Positions 1 to 9,141 of a stretch of 33,967 nt of DNA are shown in pieces. The first letter of the stretch is position 1. Every line of letters begins with the position of its first letter. The notes under the pieces are model-generated. The model was not told the origin of the DNA. It saw only the letters and a program-made list of their open reading frames with translations, and ran no database searches. The position numbers and the translations under genes are program-made. The DNA comes from Azoarcus sp. Lineage in GTDB: Bacteria > Pseudomonadota > Gammaproteobacteria > Burkholderiales > Rhodocyclaceae. The stretch spans positions 1-33,967 of the forward strand of contig JACESY010000011.1 of assembly GCA_013911595.1 (NCBI GenBank), given 5' to 3'.

Positions 1-77
1 GCGTCAAGCGAATCCATAGTCGGCAGCGGCAGCCGCTCCGTGGTGTCGCGGCCGAAACCCTGGGCAATCTTCGTCAT
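1..77 (-). CDS. N-terminus of a probable carboxymuconolactone decarboxylase family protein (partial)
   Basis: Only the first 25 codons are inside the window; the gene continues past position 1. The ATG at 77-75 overlaps the stop of the upstream transporter gene in an ATGA arrangement, and a GGAGG lies about 7 bases before it, so translation is probably coupled. The reading MTKIAQGFGRDTTERLPLP followed by a TMDSLDA stretch resembles, from memory, the start of AhpD/CMD-like proteins, where an R-L-P-L/M-P segment precedes the conserved D-A-A-Q region. The diagnostic CxxC or catalytic part is outside the window, so the family call is a guess; the existence of the gene is much better supported than its function. 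Confidence 0.5.
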   Translation of the reverse strand, partial: MTKIAQGFGRDTTERLPLPTMDSLD

Positions 78-1270
78 CGTGATTCCTCCGTTGCATGCAT
101 CGTTTCGCGCCGGCCTGACACCGGCAACACGGCCCCGACGGCGAGCGCCGCAGCAGCCAGCATCAGGGCCGGGTCCATGCCCTGCCCACCCAACTCCAGC
201 CCGGCCGCGACCAGCGGGCCGAGCAACTGGCCACCGGCGAAGGCAGCCGTCATCGAAGCGATCAGCGGCTGCGCTCGCGCGCCGCCGACCGCCGCGCCTT
301 CCTGCAACGCGAGCATCGTCACCACCATGAAGGTCCCGCCCACGCACAGCGCCGACACCGCCAGTGCGGCCAGCGAGTCATGCAAGGCGGGCAACAGAAC
401 GCCGACCGCCATCACCGCCTGCGAACCCGCCCAGCGCGCGCGTCGCGAAAGCCCGCCGTGGCGCCGACCGACCGCAATCCACATCGACGCCGCGGCCGCC
501 GCGCCGAAGACCGGCCACACCCAGCCGAACACTGCCGGGTCGCCGACCAACATGCGCGCCTGCGCCGGCAGGAAGGTCGCCGGCAGAATGTAGCCGAAGC
601 CGAGCAGGCCGTAGCTCCAGACCAGCCGTCGCGCATCTCGCGCGTCGAAGCCCTGCGCGGCCGGTCTCGTGCCCTGCGTCGCAGGCGCCCCGGGCCCAGG
701 CGAGAGCCCGCGCACCGCCGGCACAGCCAGCACCGCAGCCAGCGCCGCCAGCACCCACCAGCCCGCCACCGCGCCGCCACCGGCGAACACCACCGCCTGA
801 CACGCCAGCCCGGCAAGCGCGATACCGATGCCGACCCCGGCGAACATCACCCCGGCCAGACGCGGGCGACCGGCCTCGCGCAGCCGCCCCAGGCACAGCG
901 CGGCCGCACCGACCAAGGCCCACGCGCTCGCCACGCCTGCCGCGAAGCGAATGACCATCCACCCGTCGAACGAGCTCACCGGCCCCATCGCCGCGGTCGT
1001 CAACACCACCGCCGTCAGCCCCAGCGCGAGCATGCCGGCCGGTGCCGCCGCGATGCGCGTAGCCGCCAGCGCACCCACCAGGTACCCCAGATAGTTGGCC
1101 CCCGCCATCCAGCCACCACCGGCCAGACTCAGCCCCGTCTCGGCCTGCATCAGCGGCAACAGCGGCGTGAACGCGAAGCGGCCGATGCCCATCGCGACGA
1201 CCAGCGCCGCCATGCCTGCGAGCGCCGCAGTCACGGCATTGAAGCCCGGATCTTCTTTCATGGAATCCAT
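74..1270 (-). CDS. YbfB/YjiJ-type MFS transporter
   Basis: A 398-residue, very hydrophobic protein with about twelve predicted membrane segments. Near the N-terminus, residues 28-41 read GIGRFAFTPLLPLM, the hallmark of the YbfB/YjiJ branch of the major facilitator superfamily (MFS_4). This branch lacks well-defined substrates and is generally thought to act as an inner-membrane exporter. Two in-frame ATGs exist (1270 and 1261); neither has a strong Shine-Dalgarno sequence, so the start is uncertain by three codons. It is divergent from a LysR gene only 57 bases away, the usual arrangement for a LysR regulator and its target, and is translationally coupled to the next gene downstream through an ATGA overlap. 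The substrate cannot be told from the sequence. Confidence 0.88.
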   Translation of the reverse strand: MDSMKEDPGFNAVTAALAGMAALVVAMGIGRFAFTPLLPLMQAETGLSLAGGGWMAGANYLGYLVGALAATRIAAAPAGMLALGLTAVVLTTAAMGPVSSFDGWMVIRFAAGVASAWALVGAAALCLGRLREAGRPRLAGVMFAGVGIGIALAGLACQAVVFAGGGAVAGWWVLAALAAVLAVPAVRGLSPGPGAPATQGTRPAAQGFDARDARRLVWSYGLLGFGYILPATFLPAQARMLVGDPAVFGWVWPVFGAAAAASMWIAVGRRHGGLSRRARWAGSQAVMAVGVLLPALHDSLAALAVSALCVGGTFMVVTMLALQEGAAVGGARAQPLIASMTAAFAGGQLLGPLVAAGLELGGQGMDPALMLAAAALAVGAVLPVSGRRETMHATEESR

Positions 1271-1327
1271 TGTGATCGTCTACACTTGTTCTGCTCTATT
1301 GAATTATTACGAACGGTCATTCCCTTA
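1271..1327. promoter_or_regulatory. Shared divergent control region, MFS exporter / LysR
   Basis: This 57-base gap separates the ATG of the MFS gene (minus) from the ATG of the LysR gene (plus). It is clearly more AT-rich than its surroundings, with ATTGAATTATTA at about 1299-1310, and must hold both promoters or parts of them. I could not find a convincing pair of -35/-10 boxes with good spacing on either strand. The layout predicts LysR control of the exporter and self-regulation, but this is inference from arrangement only. Confidence 0.5.
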
Positions 1328-2203
1328 ATGAGAACTCTTGATCTCGACGAGCTGGCAATCCTGCGAGCCGTCGTCGTCCATGGCGGCATCGCGCGTGCTG
1401 CCGCGGTGCTGCACCGCGTGCCATCCAATGTCACCACGCGCATCAAGCAGCTCGAGGAGCGGCTCGGCGTCGCATTGTTCGTCCGGCGCGGGCGCAGCCT
1501 CGCCCCTACTGCCGAAGGGCGCGTGTTGCTGGGCTATGCCGAGCGCCTGTTGCGCCTGGCCGACGAGGCCGAGGCCGCGGTGCGTTCAGGGCGGCCGCTG
1601 GGCAGTTTCCGTCTGGGGTCGCTCGAGAGCACCGCAGGGGCACGCCTGCCGCCGCTGCTGGCGCGTTTCAACCACGACTTTCCCGAGGCGTGCGTCGAAC
1701 TGGTCACTGGAACCACCGGCGCCCTGATCACGCGCCTGGCGCGTCACGACATCGAAGCCGCCTTCGTCTCCGAACCGTTTACCGCGCCGGGGCTCGAATC
1801 GCGCCCGGTGTTCGACGAGGAGCTGGTCCTGATCGGTCCGGCCTCCGGCCCGTCCATCTCGCAACCGTCCGAGCTCGGGCGCGCAACGCTGATCGCCTTC
1901 GCCAACGGCTGCTCCTACCGCCGACGTCTCGAGGACTGGCTCGCCAGCGACAACGTGCTGCCCAAGCGCGTCCTCGAGTTCGCGTCCTATCCGGCGATCG
2001 TCGCCTGCGTGGCCGCCGGCACCGGCGTGGCGATCGTGCCGCGTTCCGTGCTGGCCTCGCTCAACGCCGCCTCCCAGATTCGCGAACACGCACTGCCGGC
2101 GGCGATCGCGCACAACCGCACCCACCTGCTGTGGCACGCGGGCGAGCCATCGCTCGCCCTGAGCGCCCTGCTCTCGCTGCTCGATGCACCTGTGGCCGTC
2201 TGA
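1328..2203 (+). CDS. LysR-family transcriptional regulator
   Basis: A 291-residue protein of normal LysR length. The N-terminal winged helix-turn-helix (about residues 3-62) shows the typical pattern, with ILRAVVVHGGIARAAAVL, SNVTTRIKQLEERLG and LFVRRGRSLAPTAEG. The rest is the periplasmic-binding-like effector domain, including a GSFRLGSLESTAG segment at the domain junction and AAGTGVAIVPRS near the end, as in CysB/CbbR-like proteins. The ATG at 1328 is chosen because it gives the classical N-terminus; a longer upstream frame lacks family similarity. It is divergent from the MFS exporter at 74-1270, which is its most likely target. The effector is unknown. It ends two bases before the convergent enoyl-CoA hydratase gene. 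Confidence 0.93.
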   Translation: MRTLDLDELAILRAVVVHGGIARAAAVLHRVPSNVTTRIKQLEERLGVALFVRRGRSLAPTAEGRVLLGYAERLLRLADEAEAAVRSGRPLGSFRLGSLESTAGARLPPLLARFNHDFPEACVELVTGTTGALITRLARHDIEAAFVSEPFTAPGLESRPVFDEELVLIGPASGPSISQPSELGRATLIAFANGCSYRRRLEDWLASDNVLPKRVLEFASYPAIVACVAAGTGVAIVPRSVLASLNAASQIREHALPAAIAHNRTHLLWHAGEPSLALSALLSLLDAPVAV

Positions 2204-2205
2204 GC

Positions 2206-2988
2206 TCACGCGGCAGTGCGGTCGTCACGGTCCAGAAACCGTCGCGTGCCCTGGCGGAAGGCGGGCGTGGCGGCGACCAGGCCGAAGGCGTCGGCGCCGA
2301 GGGTGGCCGACTCAGCAACCGACAAGTCCAACCCGCGGTGCAGCGCGTCCCAGCTCAGGCGCACCGCGTCGGGCGAGCACGCCAGTACCTCGTCGAGCAG
2401 GCTCATTACCTCGTCCATCAGACGCGCGCGCGGCACGGCACGATGCACCAGGCCGATCGCACAGGCTTCGATCGCGTCGATCGTGCGGCCAGTCAAAAGC
2501 AGTTCGGTAGCGCGACCCTTGCCGATCAGGCGCGCGAGCCGCGTCGTGCCGCCGAAGCCGGCGACCGCACCGATGCGCACTTCCGGGTGTCCAAGGCGCG
2601 CGCCCTCGACCGCGACGCGGAACATGCACGCCTCGGCGATCTCCAGCCCGCCGCCCAGCGTGTCGCCATTGAGCGCGGCGACCACCGGCTTGCCCAGTTG
2701 CTCGATGCGCGTCGTCACCGCGACCGCCTGCATGGCGAAGGCGCGCACGTCGAGCGGTGCCGCCGTGCTCAGAAAACGGATGTCGGCGCCAGCCGAGAAA
2801 GCCGCCTCGCCCATACCGGTGAGCACCACCGCGCGCACCGCATCGTCCTCGCGCAGGGACTCCAGCACGACGGACAGCCGTTGCAGGGTCTGCTGATCGA
2901 GCGCATTGCGCACGGCAGGGCGGTTAAGCGTGACCAGCGTAATACCGCGCGCATTGGTCTCGCACAAGACGGGGGAAGTGTGGCTCAT
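2206..2988 (-). CDS. Enoyl-CoA hydratase/isomerase family protein
   Basis: A 260-residue crotonase-fold enzyme, the usual length. The oxyanion-hole segments are AFSAGADI (residues 63-70) and the GGG at 112-114. Both catalytic glutamates of true hydratases appear to be present: Glu116 in GGGLEIAEAC and Glu136 in GHPEVRIG. This supports hydration of 2-enoyl-CoA thioesters in the cytoplasm, as in fatty-acid or aromatic-acid beta-oxidation, rather than an isomerase or decarboxylase. An AAGGAGA lies 6 bases before the ATG. No thiolase, dehydrogenase or acyl-CoA ligase is nearby, so the pathway is not clear. The nearest neighbours are a convergent LysR gene and, upstream on the same strand, a LysE-type exporter 104 bases away. 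Confidence 0.93.
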   Translation of the reverse strand: MSHTSPVLCETNARGITLVTLNRPAVRNALDQQTLQRLSVVLESLREDDAVRAVVLTGMGEAAFSAGADIRFLSTAAPLDVRAFAMQAVAVTTRIEQLGKPVVAALNGDTLGGGLEIAEACMFRVAVEGARLGHPEVRIGAVAGFGGTTRLARLIGKGRATELLLTGRTIDAIEACAIGLVHRAVPRARLMDEVMSLLDEVLACSPDAVRLSWDALHRGLDLSVAESATLGADAFGLVAATPAFRQGTRRFLDRDDRTAA

Positions 2989-3008
2989 TGCAAGTCTCCT
3001 TCGTGATC

Positions 3009-3024
3009 GACCCGGAAGCGGGTC
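3009..3024 (-). terminator. Small GC-rich hairpin between the LysE-type gene and the enoyl-CoA hydratase gene
   Basis: GACCCG-GAAG-CGGGTC is a perfect six-pair stem with a four-base loop. It lies after the stop of the minus-strand LysE-type gene and about 20 bases before the start of the enoyl-CoA hydratase gene. There is no T-run after it on the minus strand, so it is not a standard intrinsic terminator. It may be a weak terminator or processing site, or chance in GC-rich DNA. Confidence 0.3.
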
Positions 3025-3092
3025 CGTGCATCCATGCTAGGCAGCGACCAGGCAACGACGCTGAAACACGCTGCGCACCCGACCAGTAGCTT

Positions 3093-3707
3093 TCACGACC
3101 TCACAAATGCGCCGACCAGCAGGAGCGCCGCAGCGACGGCCAGCGCGCACGCCGCTCCTCGCTCTACGAGCCGCGCACGGCCCGCTCCGATCCACGCGGC
3201 GACGCGTGCGGCGGCCAACGCGTAGGCGAGCTTGACGCTCCCCACCGCCAGCACGGCCACCATGACCACCAGCGCGACCTCGCCCACGCCGAGCGAGCCG
3301 ACGTCGACGAAGGCCGGCAGCAACACCAGATAGAAGAGCAGCGCCTTGGCGTCGGCCAGCGTCACGGCAAGCCCCGCAACGAAGCTCGCACCCGATGCGC
3401 CCGGCGCGATCTCGGCGCCTCGCCCGGCCGCGTTCCATTGCCGCCACGCAAACACGCCGAGCAAGCCGGCCCCGACCACACGCAAGGCATCGCCCCCCGC
3501 GCCGCCGGCAGCCAATAGCGCAGAACCGCCGAACAGCGCGAGCACGATATAGAACACGTCGCCCACGACGATTCCGGACGTGGCCAGCACACCGTCGCGC
3601 GCTCCACCGGCGAGCGAGCGCGAGACGACGGTGAGCACGCTCAGCGACGGCACGGCGGCGAGCAGTGCGAGCGTTGCGAACAGCGCGGCAAGCGAGGCAG
3701 CGGTCAT
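3093..3707 (-). CDS. LysE/RhtB-type exporter
   Basis: A 204-residue, strongly hydrophobic protein with five to six predicted membrane helices, the size and pattern of the LysE/RhtB amino-acid exporter family. Characteristic features are the N-terminal hydrophobic stretch followed by PSLSVLTVVSRSLAGGARDG (residues about 20-39; most family members have PGP at the start of this motif) and LADAKALLFYLVLLPAF in the middle, matching the family's N-P-K-A/F segment. The usual PGP being PSL, and NPK being ADAK, marks it as a divergent member. It probably exports amino acids or related small compounds across the inner membrane; substrate unknown. There is no clear Shine-Dalgarno sequence at the chosen ATG. 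It is divergent from the aldehyde dehydrogenase gene, 160 bases away. Confidence 0.8.
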   Translation of the reverse strand: MTAASLAALFATLALLAAVPSLSVLTVVSRSLAGGARDGVLATSGIVVGDVFYIVLALFGGSALLAAGGAGGDALRVVGAGLLGVFAWRQWNAAGRGAEIAPGASGASFVAGLAVTLADAKALLFYLVLLPAFVDVGSLGVGEVALVVMVAVLAVGSVKLAYALAAARVAAWIGAGRARLVERGAACALAVAAALLLVGAFVRS

Positions 3708-3867
3708 GGGCGGAGGCGCGCGTCGAGGATGCCCGTGCAGTGTGACCCCGCAGTGCGATCAATGCCTGAATTGCGCTGGCATCGCGCGCTCCACGATTCA
3801 GGCGGCCTGCGCACGATGCGCGCAGCATTTCCCCGCGGCCGGCATTCCATCCGGCCGGGAGGAGACC

Positions 3868-5310
<1,443 letters not shown>

Positions 5311-5318
5311 GCGGAGAT

Positions 5319-6206
5319 TCAGCCCTCGGGCATCTCGGCCATCGCGGCGAGCACCTCGGCGCAGGCCTGCACGACGCCTCGTTCTCGCCCGGCCGCCGAG
5401 AGCAGCAAGACGTAGCTCTTGGCCGGCACACGCAGCGGATGCGCGACGACCAAGCCGAGGCGGCGACGCAGGCCGGCGGTGAGGCGCTGCGGCAGCAGCG
5501 CCAGACCCTCGCCGCGCGCGCACGCCATCAGCACCGCGTACATGTCGTGGCACACCAGATCGGGCTCGCGCATGCGCGCGCTTACGCCGGCCCACTCGGC
5601 CAGGCGCTGCCACGAGAAGGCAGGATGTTCGAGCAGGGCGTGGGTGGTGAGCAGTTCCGCCGGCGAGGCCAGCGCCAACGCCGTGGCGTCGGCACCGCGC
5701 GCGATAACAGCCAGTTCCTCGTGCCACAGCACGCGCGCCTCGTTGTCGTAGTCGTCGGGCCGGCAATAGCGAATCGCGATGTCGCACTGATTGCGCGCCA
5801 GGTCCGACAGCGCCTCGCTGACACTGACCGTGAAGCCCACTCCCGGACAGGCCTCGCGCAGGCGCGCCAGGCGCGGCGCGAGCCACAGCCGCGACACGCC
5901 GGGACTGGCCGCCAAACGGATCTCGGTTTCGCGCCCGCAGCCGAGCGCGTGCAGGGCGTCGGCCGCGCCGCGCGCAAACACCGACACGGCCTGATAGTAG
6001 GCCGCGCCCTCGGCAGTCAATTCCACACCCGGCGTGTGACTCACCAGCAGGCGCAGGCCGGTGCGGTCCTCGAGCTGAGCGAGCGAGCCGGTCAGCGCCG
6101 CCCGCGTCACGCCCAGTTCGGTCAGTGCCGGGGCGACGGCACCGTGGCGCACCAGGGCTTCGAACGCGACCAGCGCATGCAGCGGCGGAAGAGGTACATT
6201 CGTCAT
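5319..6206 (-). CDS. LysR-family transcriptional regulator (GcvA-like)
   Basis: From the ATG at 6206 the protein has 295 residues and starts MTNVPLPPLHALVAFEAL, the typical N-terminus of GcvA/AmpR-like LysR regulators. The recognition region GVTRAALTGSLAQLEDRTGL is atypical: families usually show a T-x-S-A-V/I-S pattern, so DNA specificity may differ. The effector domain contains CDIAIRYC and ends in a LysR-like VVAHPLRVPAKSYVLL segment. There is no Shine-Dalgarno sequence before 6206. An alternative ATG at 6236 adds ten residues, has a GGGGAG about 11 bases upstream, and would overlap the 5' end of the divergent LysR gene by 13 bases. Target and ligand are unknown. Confidence 0.9.
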   Translation of the reverse strand: MTNVPLPPLHALVAFEALVRHGAVAPALTELGVTRAALTGSLAQLEDRTGLRLLVSHTPGVELTAEGAAYYQAVSVFARGAADALHALGCGRETEIRLAASPGVSRLWLAPRLARLREACPGVGFTVSVSEALSDLARNQCDIAIRYCRPDDYDNEARVLWHEELAVIARGADATALALASPAELLTTHALLEHPAFSWQRLAEWAGVSARMREPDLVCHDMYAVLMACARGEGLALLPQRLTAGLRRRLGLVVAHPLRVPAKSYVLLLSAAGRERGVVQACAEVLAAMAEMPEG

Positions 6207-6211
6207 ACGGA

Positions 6212-6222
6212 GGATTGAATCC
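6212..6222. promoter_or_regulatory. Inverted repeat GGATT-G-AATCC between two head-to-head LysR genes
   Basis: A perfect 5+1+5 inverted repeat lies between the possible start of the minus-strand LysR gene (6206) and the ATG of the plus-strand LysR gene (6224). It partly coincides with the GGAGG that probably serves as ribosome binding site for the plus gene, so a bound protein or an RNA fold could affect initiation. Function is inferred only from symmetry and position. Confidence 0.35.
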
Positions 6223-6223
6223 G

Positions 6224-6236
6224 ATGAAGCCTTCAT
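6224..6236. repeat. Start-codon palindrome ATGAAG-C-CTTCAT joining two divergent LysR starts
   Basis: A perfect 6+1+6 inverted repeat. Read on the plus strand it begins with the ATG-AAG of the LysR gene at 6224. Read on the minus strand it begins with the ATG-AAG of the longer alternative start (6236) of the LysR gene ending at 5319. If both starts are used, the two genes overlap by these 13 bases. Confidence 0.6.
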
Positions 6237-7117
6237 TATTGCGCGATCTCCCCTTGCTGGAACTGGTCGCGGTCGAGGCGGTGATCCGCCTGGGCAGCGT
6301 CGCGGCCGCTGCCGACGAGTTGTCGGTGACGCCCTCGGCCATCAGCCACCGTCTGCGCCAGATCGAGCGCGCGCTCGGCGTGGCGCTGGTCGAACGGCGC
6401 GGTCGCGGCATCGCGCCCACCGCGACCGGGCACGACTGCCATGCCGAACTGGCGCGGCTGATCGCCGACTTCCGCGACACCACCGCCCGGCTGCGCGCGC
6501 AGAGCCTGCAGCGCGTGCACCTGGACGTGCCGCCAGTGATCGGCGTGACCTGGATCACGCCACTGCTGCCGCGCCTGCGCGAGCGGCTGGGCGTACCCGG
6601 ACTGCGCTTCGAGCTGAGCACCAACCGCGTGCCCGGCGTCGCGCCCAACCCCGATGCCGACCTGTTCATCGACTTCGGCATCGGTGATGGCCGCGGTCCC
6701 GGCCAGCACCTGCTGCACCGCGGTTCGGTACGCGCCTACGTACCCGCCTGCGAGCCGCGCAACGGCGACCTCACGCTGGCCGAACTCGCCACACGAACGC
6801 TGGTGCGCCACACCTCCGCGAACTGGCCGCAGTGGATGGAGGCGGCCTTCGGCGAGGCCGTGGAACCGCGCTACGCCGTGAGCTTCGATGACCCCGTCAG
6901 CGCGCTCGAGGCCTGCCTGGCGGGCGAAGGGCCGGTGCTGGTCGGCTCCATCGCGGCGCGCGCCTACGTCGAGGCCGGCCTGCTGCGCCCGGCCCATCCC
7001 GGCCGGCTCGACGCAGGCGACTACACCGTGGAACTGACCCCGCGCGGCCAGCTCAAGCCGCTCGCACGGCGCGCCCTCGACCAGTTGCTCGCGCTCGGCG
7101 ACGCCCCCGCAGGCTAG
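6224..7117 (+). CDS. LysR-family transcriptional regulator
   Basis: A 297-residue LysR protein with a standard winged helix-turn-helix in residues 8-65: AVEAVIRLGSVAAAADEL, SVTPSAISHRLRQIERALG and LVERRGRGIAPTATG. This is the common T-x-S-A-I-S recognition motif, unlike its divergent neighbour. The C-terminal two-thirds is the effector-binding domain, with DADLFIDFGIGDG and a late EACLAGEGPVLVGS segment typical of GcvA-like regulators. The ATG at 6224 is supported by GGAGG about ten bases before it and by the family N-terminus. It faces away from the other LysR gene with 17 bases or less between the coding regions, so the two probably share or overlap control sites. It is followed by a convergent EAL-domain gene; no obvious target is adjacent. 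Confidence 0.93.
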   Translation: MKPSLLRDLPLLELVAVEAVIRLGSVAAAADELSVTPSAISHRLRQIERALGVALVERRGRGIAPTATGHDCHAELARLIADFRDTTARLRAQSLQRVHLDVPPVIGVTWITPLLPRLRERLGVPGLRFELSTNRVPGVAPNPDADLFIDFGIGDGRGPGQHLLHRGSVRAYVPACEPRNGDLTLAELATRTLVRHTSANWPQWMEAAFGEAVEPRYAVSFDDPVSALEACLAGEGPVLVGSIAARAYVEAGLLRPAHPGRLDAGDYTVELTPRGQLKPLARRALDQLLALGDAPAG

Positions 7118-7214
7118 CGTGCGAACGGGACTACCGGCTGAATTCCACTGGGCGTCGCCGCAGTACGATTCGCGCGGGCGGAGCAGGCGCCGACAGGATT
7201 GCGTATGGCCGAAG

Positions 7215-8876
7215 TCAGTGGAAGCGGCCGCCAACGCCCGTGTACCACTCGCCAAAGGCCTCAGCCGAGGCCGGACGACACATGTGGTAGCCCTGCGCGA
7301 AGTCGCAACCAATCCCGCGCAGGAAGTCGAAGGTTTCGCGGTTCTCGACGCCCTCGGCAACGACCCGCAGATCGAGGCGGTGGGACAGATCGACCGCCGC
7401 CTCGACGATGTGTGCCGCGCCGCAATCGTCAGGCAACTTGCGCACGAAGGCCTGGTCGATCTTGAGCACGGTCACCGGCAGCTCATTGAGGTATTGCAAC
7501 GACGAATAGCCGGTACCAAAGTCGTCGATCGAAAGTACGATCTGCATACCGGAGAGTTTCGCCAATTCGGCCATCGTGGCGTCGATATCGACCATCAACG
7601 CACCTTCGGTAACCTCCAGTTCGAGCCGGTCGGGACTCAACCCATGACGCGACAGGCTGTCCACGACTTTCTCGGCGAAGTTCGGTTGCAGCAGGTTGCG
7701 TGCGGAAATGTTGACGGCCATGTTCAGCTCGATTCCAAGATCATTCCACTGGCGCAATTGCGCCAGTGCGGTATCGATCACGAAATCGGTGAGCGGGTCG
7801 ATCAGCGTGCTCAATTCCGCGCGCGGAATGAACTGCCCGGGCGGAATGTTTCCGCGCACGCCGTGGTGCCAGCGCAAGAGGGCCTCGACCCCGAGTACGG
7901 CCCCACTGCTCAATTCGATCTTGGGCTGGTAGTGCAGCAACAGCTGGCGTTCGCTCAGCGCATGTCGCAGTTCGCCCAGACGCTGCAGATTCTCCCGTCC
8001 GTCGCCGTGTCGTTGCGAGTCGAAGGCAGTCACGTCCACCGCACGGTGGGTCGACGCGGCCAGCGCCAGATGGGCCTTGCGGAGGATGTCATCCGACGTG
8101 TCGAGCGCGAGATCAAAGGTCACACAGCCGATGCGCACATCACCATGGACGGACAAATCATCGGATGCAAACGGGTCCCGGAATATCTGCGCGATCTGGG
8201 ACAAGCCTGCTCCTTCCGGCGAACCGTCCTCGACACGGTCGAAAAGCACCGCGAGCTTGTCGGCGTCGATACGGTAAGCAGTCCGGTCTGGCGGCAACAC
8301 TTCATACAGACGGATCGAGATCTGTCGGACGACATCGTCGAGCACGTCGGGGCCGAACGTCGAGACGAGTTCGCCGCTATTCTCGATCCCGAACATCACC
8401 AGCACGCCACGTCGTGGAGCACGACCAGATGATGCGTTCAGTTCCCGCAAGAGAGCATGGCGATTGGGCAGACGGGTCGCTTCATCGTGCAAAGCATTCC
8501 ACTCCAATCGTTCGACATGACTCCGCACCAAGTCGCTTGCAGTTCCGGCGAAACATCCAATCAATGCGTAGAAGCCAGTGCGGTAGAGCCAGTTGATCGC
8601 TGGCTGCATTTCGCCGGTGAGGGTGTCGATGGGCATCCACGGACCGAGGGCAACGCCCCCGACGACGCCCGCCAGCGCGCCTCCGCGGATGCCAAACAGG
8701 AAGCCCGCCAAGAGCACCGGAACATACATCGAATGCGAGTAGACATACTTGATACCACCAGTGAAATACACCAGCGCAGTAACCGCGCCAATCGTGGCTG
8801 CGAGCACGACCATGCACCATCGGGGCCGTCGAGACACGAAAAAATGCACGGCGTGCAGTAGACCATCGGGCGTCAT
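7215..8876 (-). CDS. Membrane-anchored EAL-domain cyclic-di-GMP phosphodiesterase with degenerate GGDEF domain
   Basis: A 553-residue protein. Residues about 20-115 form a four- to five-helix membrane sensor region. A GGDEF-like domain follows (about 125-285; begins LHDEATRLPNRHALL), but the signature is IDADKLAV at about 203-210 with no GGDEF and no RxxD inhibitory site, so it should not make cyclic-di-GMP. The C-terminal EAL domain (about 300-545) looks active: EALLRW with Glu331, [21 protein letters not shown] (451-460), KID and EGVE are all present. It should degrade cyclic-di-GMP to pGpG at the inner membrane. The start at 8876 is preferred over an ATG at 8891 because GGAGGG precedes it by about 6 bases. 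No partner gene is adjacent. Confidence 0.93.
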   Translation of the reverse strand: MTPDGLLHAVHFFVSRRPRWCMVVLAATIGAVTALVYFTGGIKYVYSHSMYVPVLLAGFLFGIRGGALAGVVGGVALGPWMPIDTLTGEMQPAINWLYRTGFYALIGCFAGTASDLVRSHVERLEWNALHDEATRLPNRHALLRELNASSGRAPRRGVLVMFGIENSGELVSTFGPDVLDDVVRQISIRLYEVLPPDRTAYRIDADKLAVLFDRVEDGSPEGAGLSQIAQIFRDPFASDDLSVHGDVRIGCVTFDLALDTSDDILRKAHLALAASTHRAVDVTAFDSQRHGDGRENLQRLGELRHALSERQLLLHYQPKIELSSGAVLGVEALLRWHHGVRGNIPPGQFIPRAELSTLIDPLTDFVIDTALAQLRQWNDLGIELNMAVNISARNLLQPNFAEKVVDSLSRHGLSPDRLELEVTEGALMVDIDATMAELAKLSGMQIVLSIDDFGTGYSSLQYLNELPVTVLKIDQAFVRKLPDDCGAAHIVEAAVDLSHRLDLRVVAEGVENRETFDFLRGIGCDFAQGYHMCRPASAEAFGEWYTGVGGRFH

Positions 8877-9070
8877 CGGGCGTCCCTCCATGATTGCGAG
8901 AGAGGCAGCCTATTCATCACTTCGGCATACTCCGGCGGATGGACGCCCCACATGACGCACGGTAGTGACCAGGCTGCACTCGGACGCTGATCATGCTTCA
9001 TGAAGTTGCGCCCGCCCGTCAACTGAAACATTTCCCGGATCGACGCTTCTAGCAAATTCCAGACCCCTTA

Positions 9071-9107
9071 CCCGGCTTCGGACCGGGCACGTGCCGAAGT
9101 CTATACT
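9071..9107 (+). promoter_or_regulatory. Possible promoter with adjacent hairpin upstream of the zinc-ribbon membrane protein
   Basis: TATACT at 9102-9107 is a good -10 hexamer, 34 bases before the GTG start at 9142. No strong -35 is present at 17 bases; CGGACC (9079-9084) is weak. The -35 zone is inside a small inverted repeat, CCCGG-N7-CCGGG (9071-9087), which could be an operator or chance. The rest of the 265-base gap after the EAL gene start (8877-9141) shows nothing else I can identify. Confidence 0.35.
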
Positions 9108-9141
9108 CCCTTCATTCCATTGCCACCGGCCCGGAGACACT

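Noticed and set aside
380..1327. A plus-strand extension upstream of the first LysR gene
   Set aside because: The added segment is antisense to the MFS exporter, is Arg/His/Pro-rich, and the LysR family N-terminus begins exactly at the ATG at 1328.
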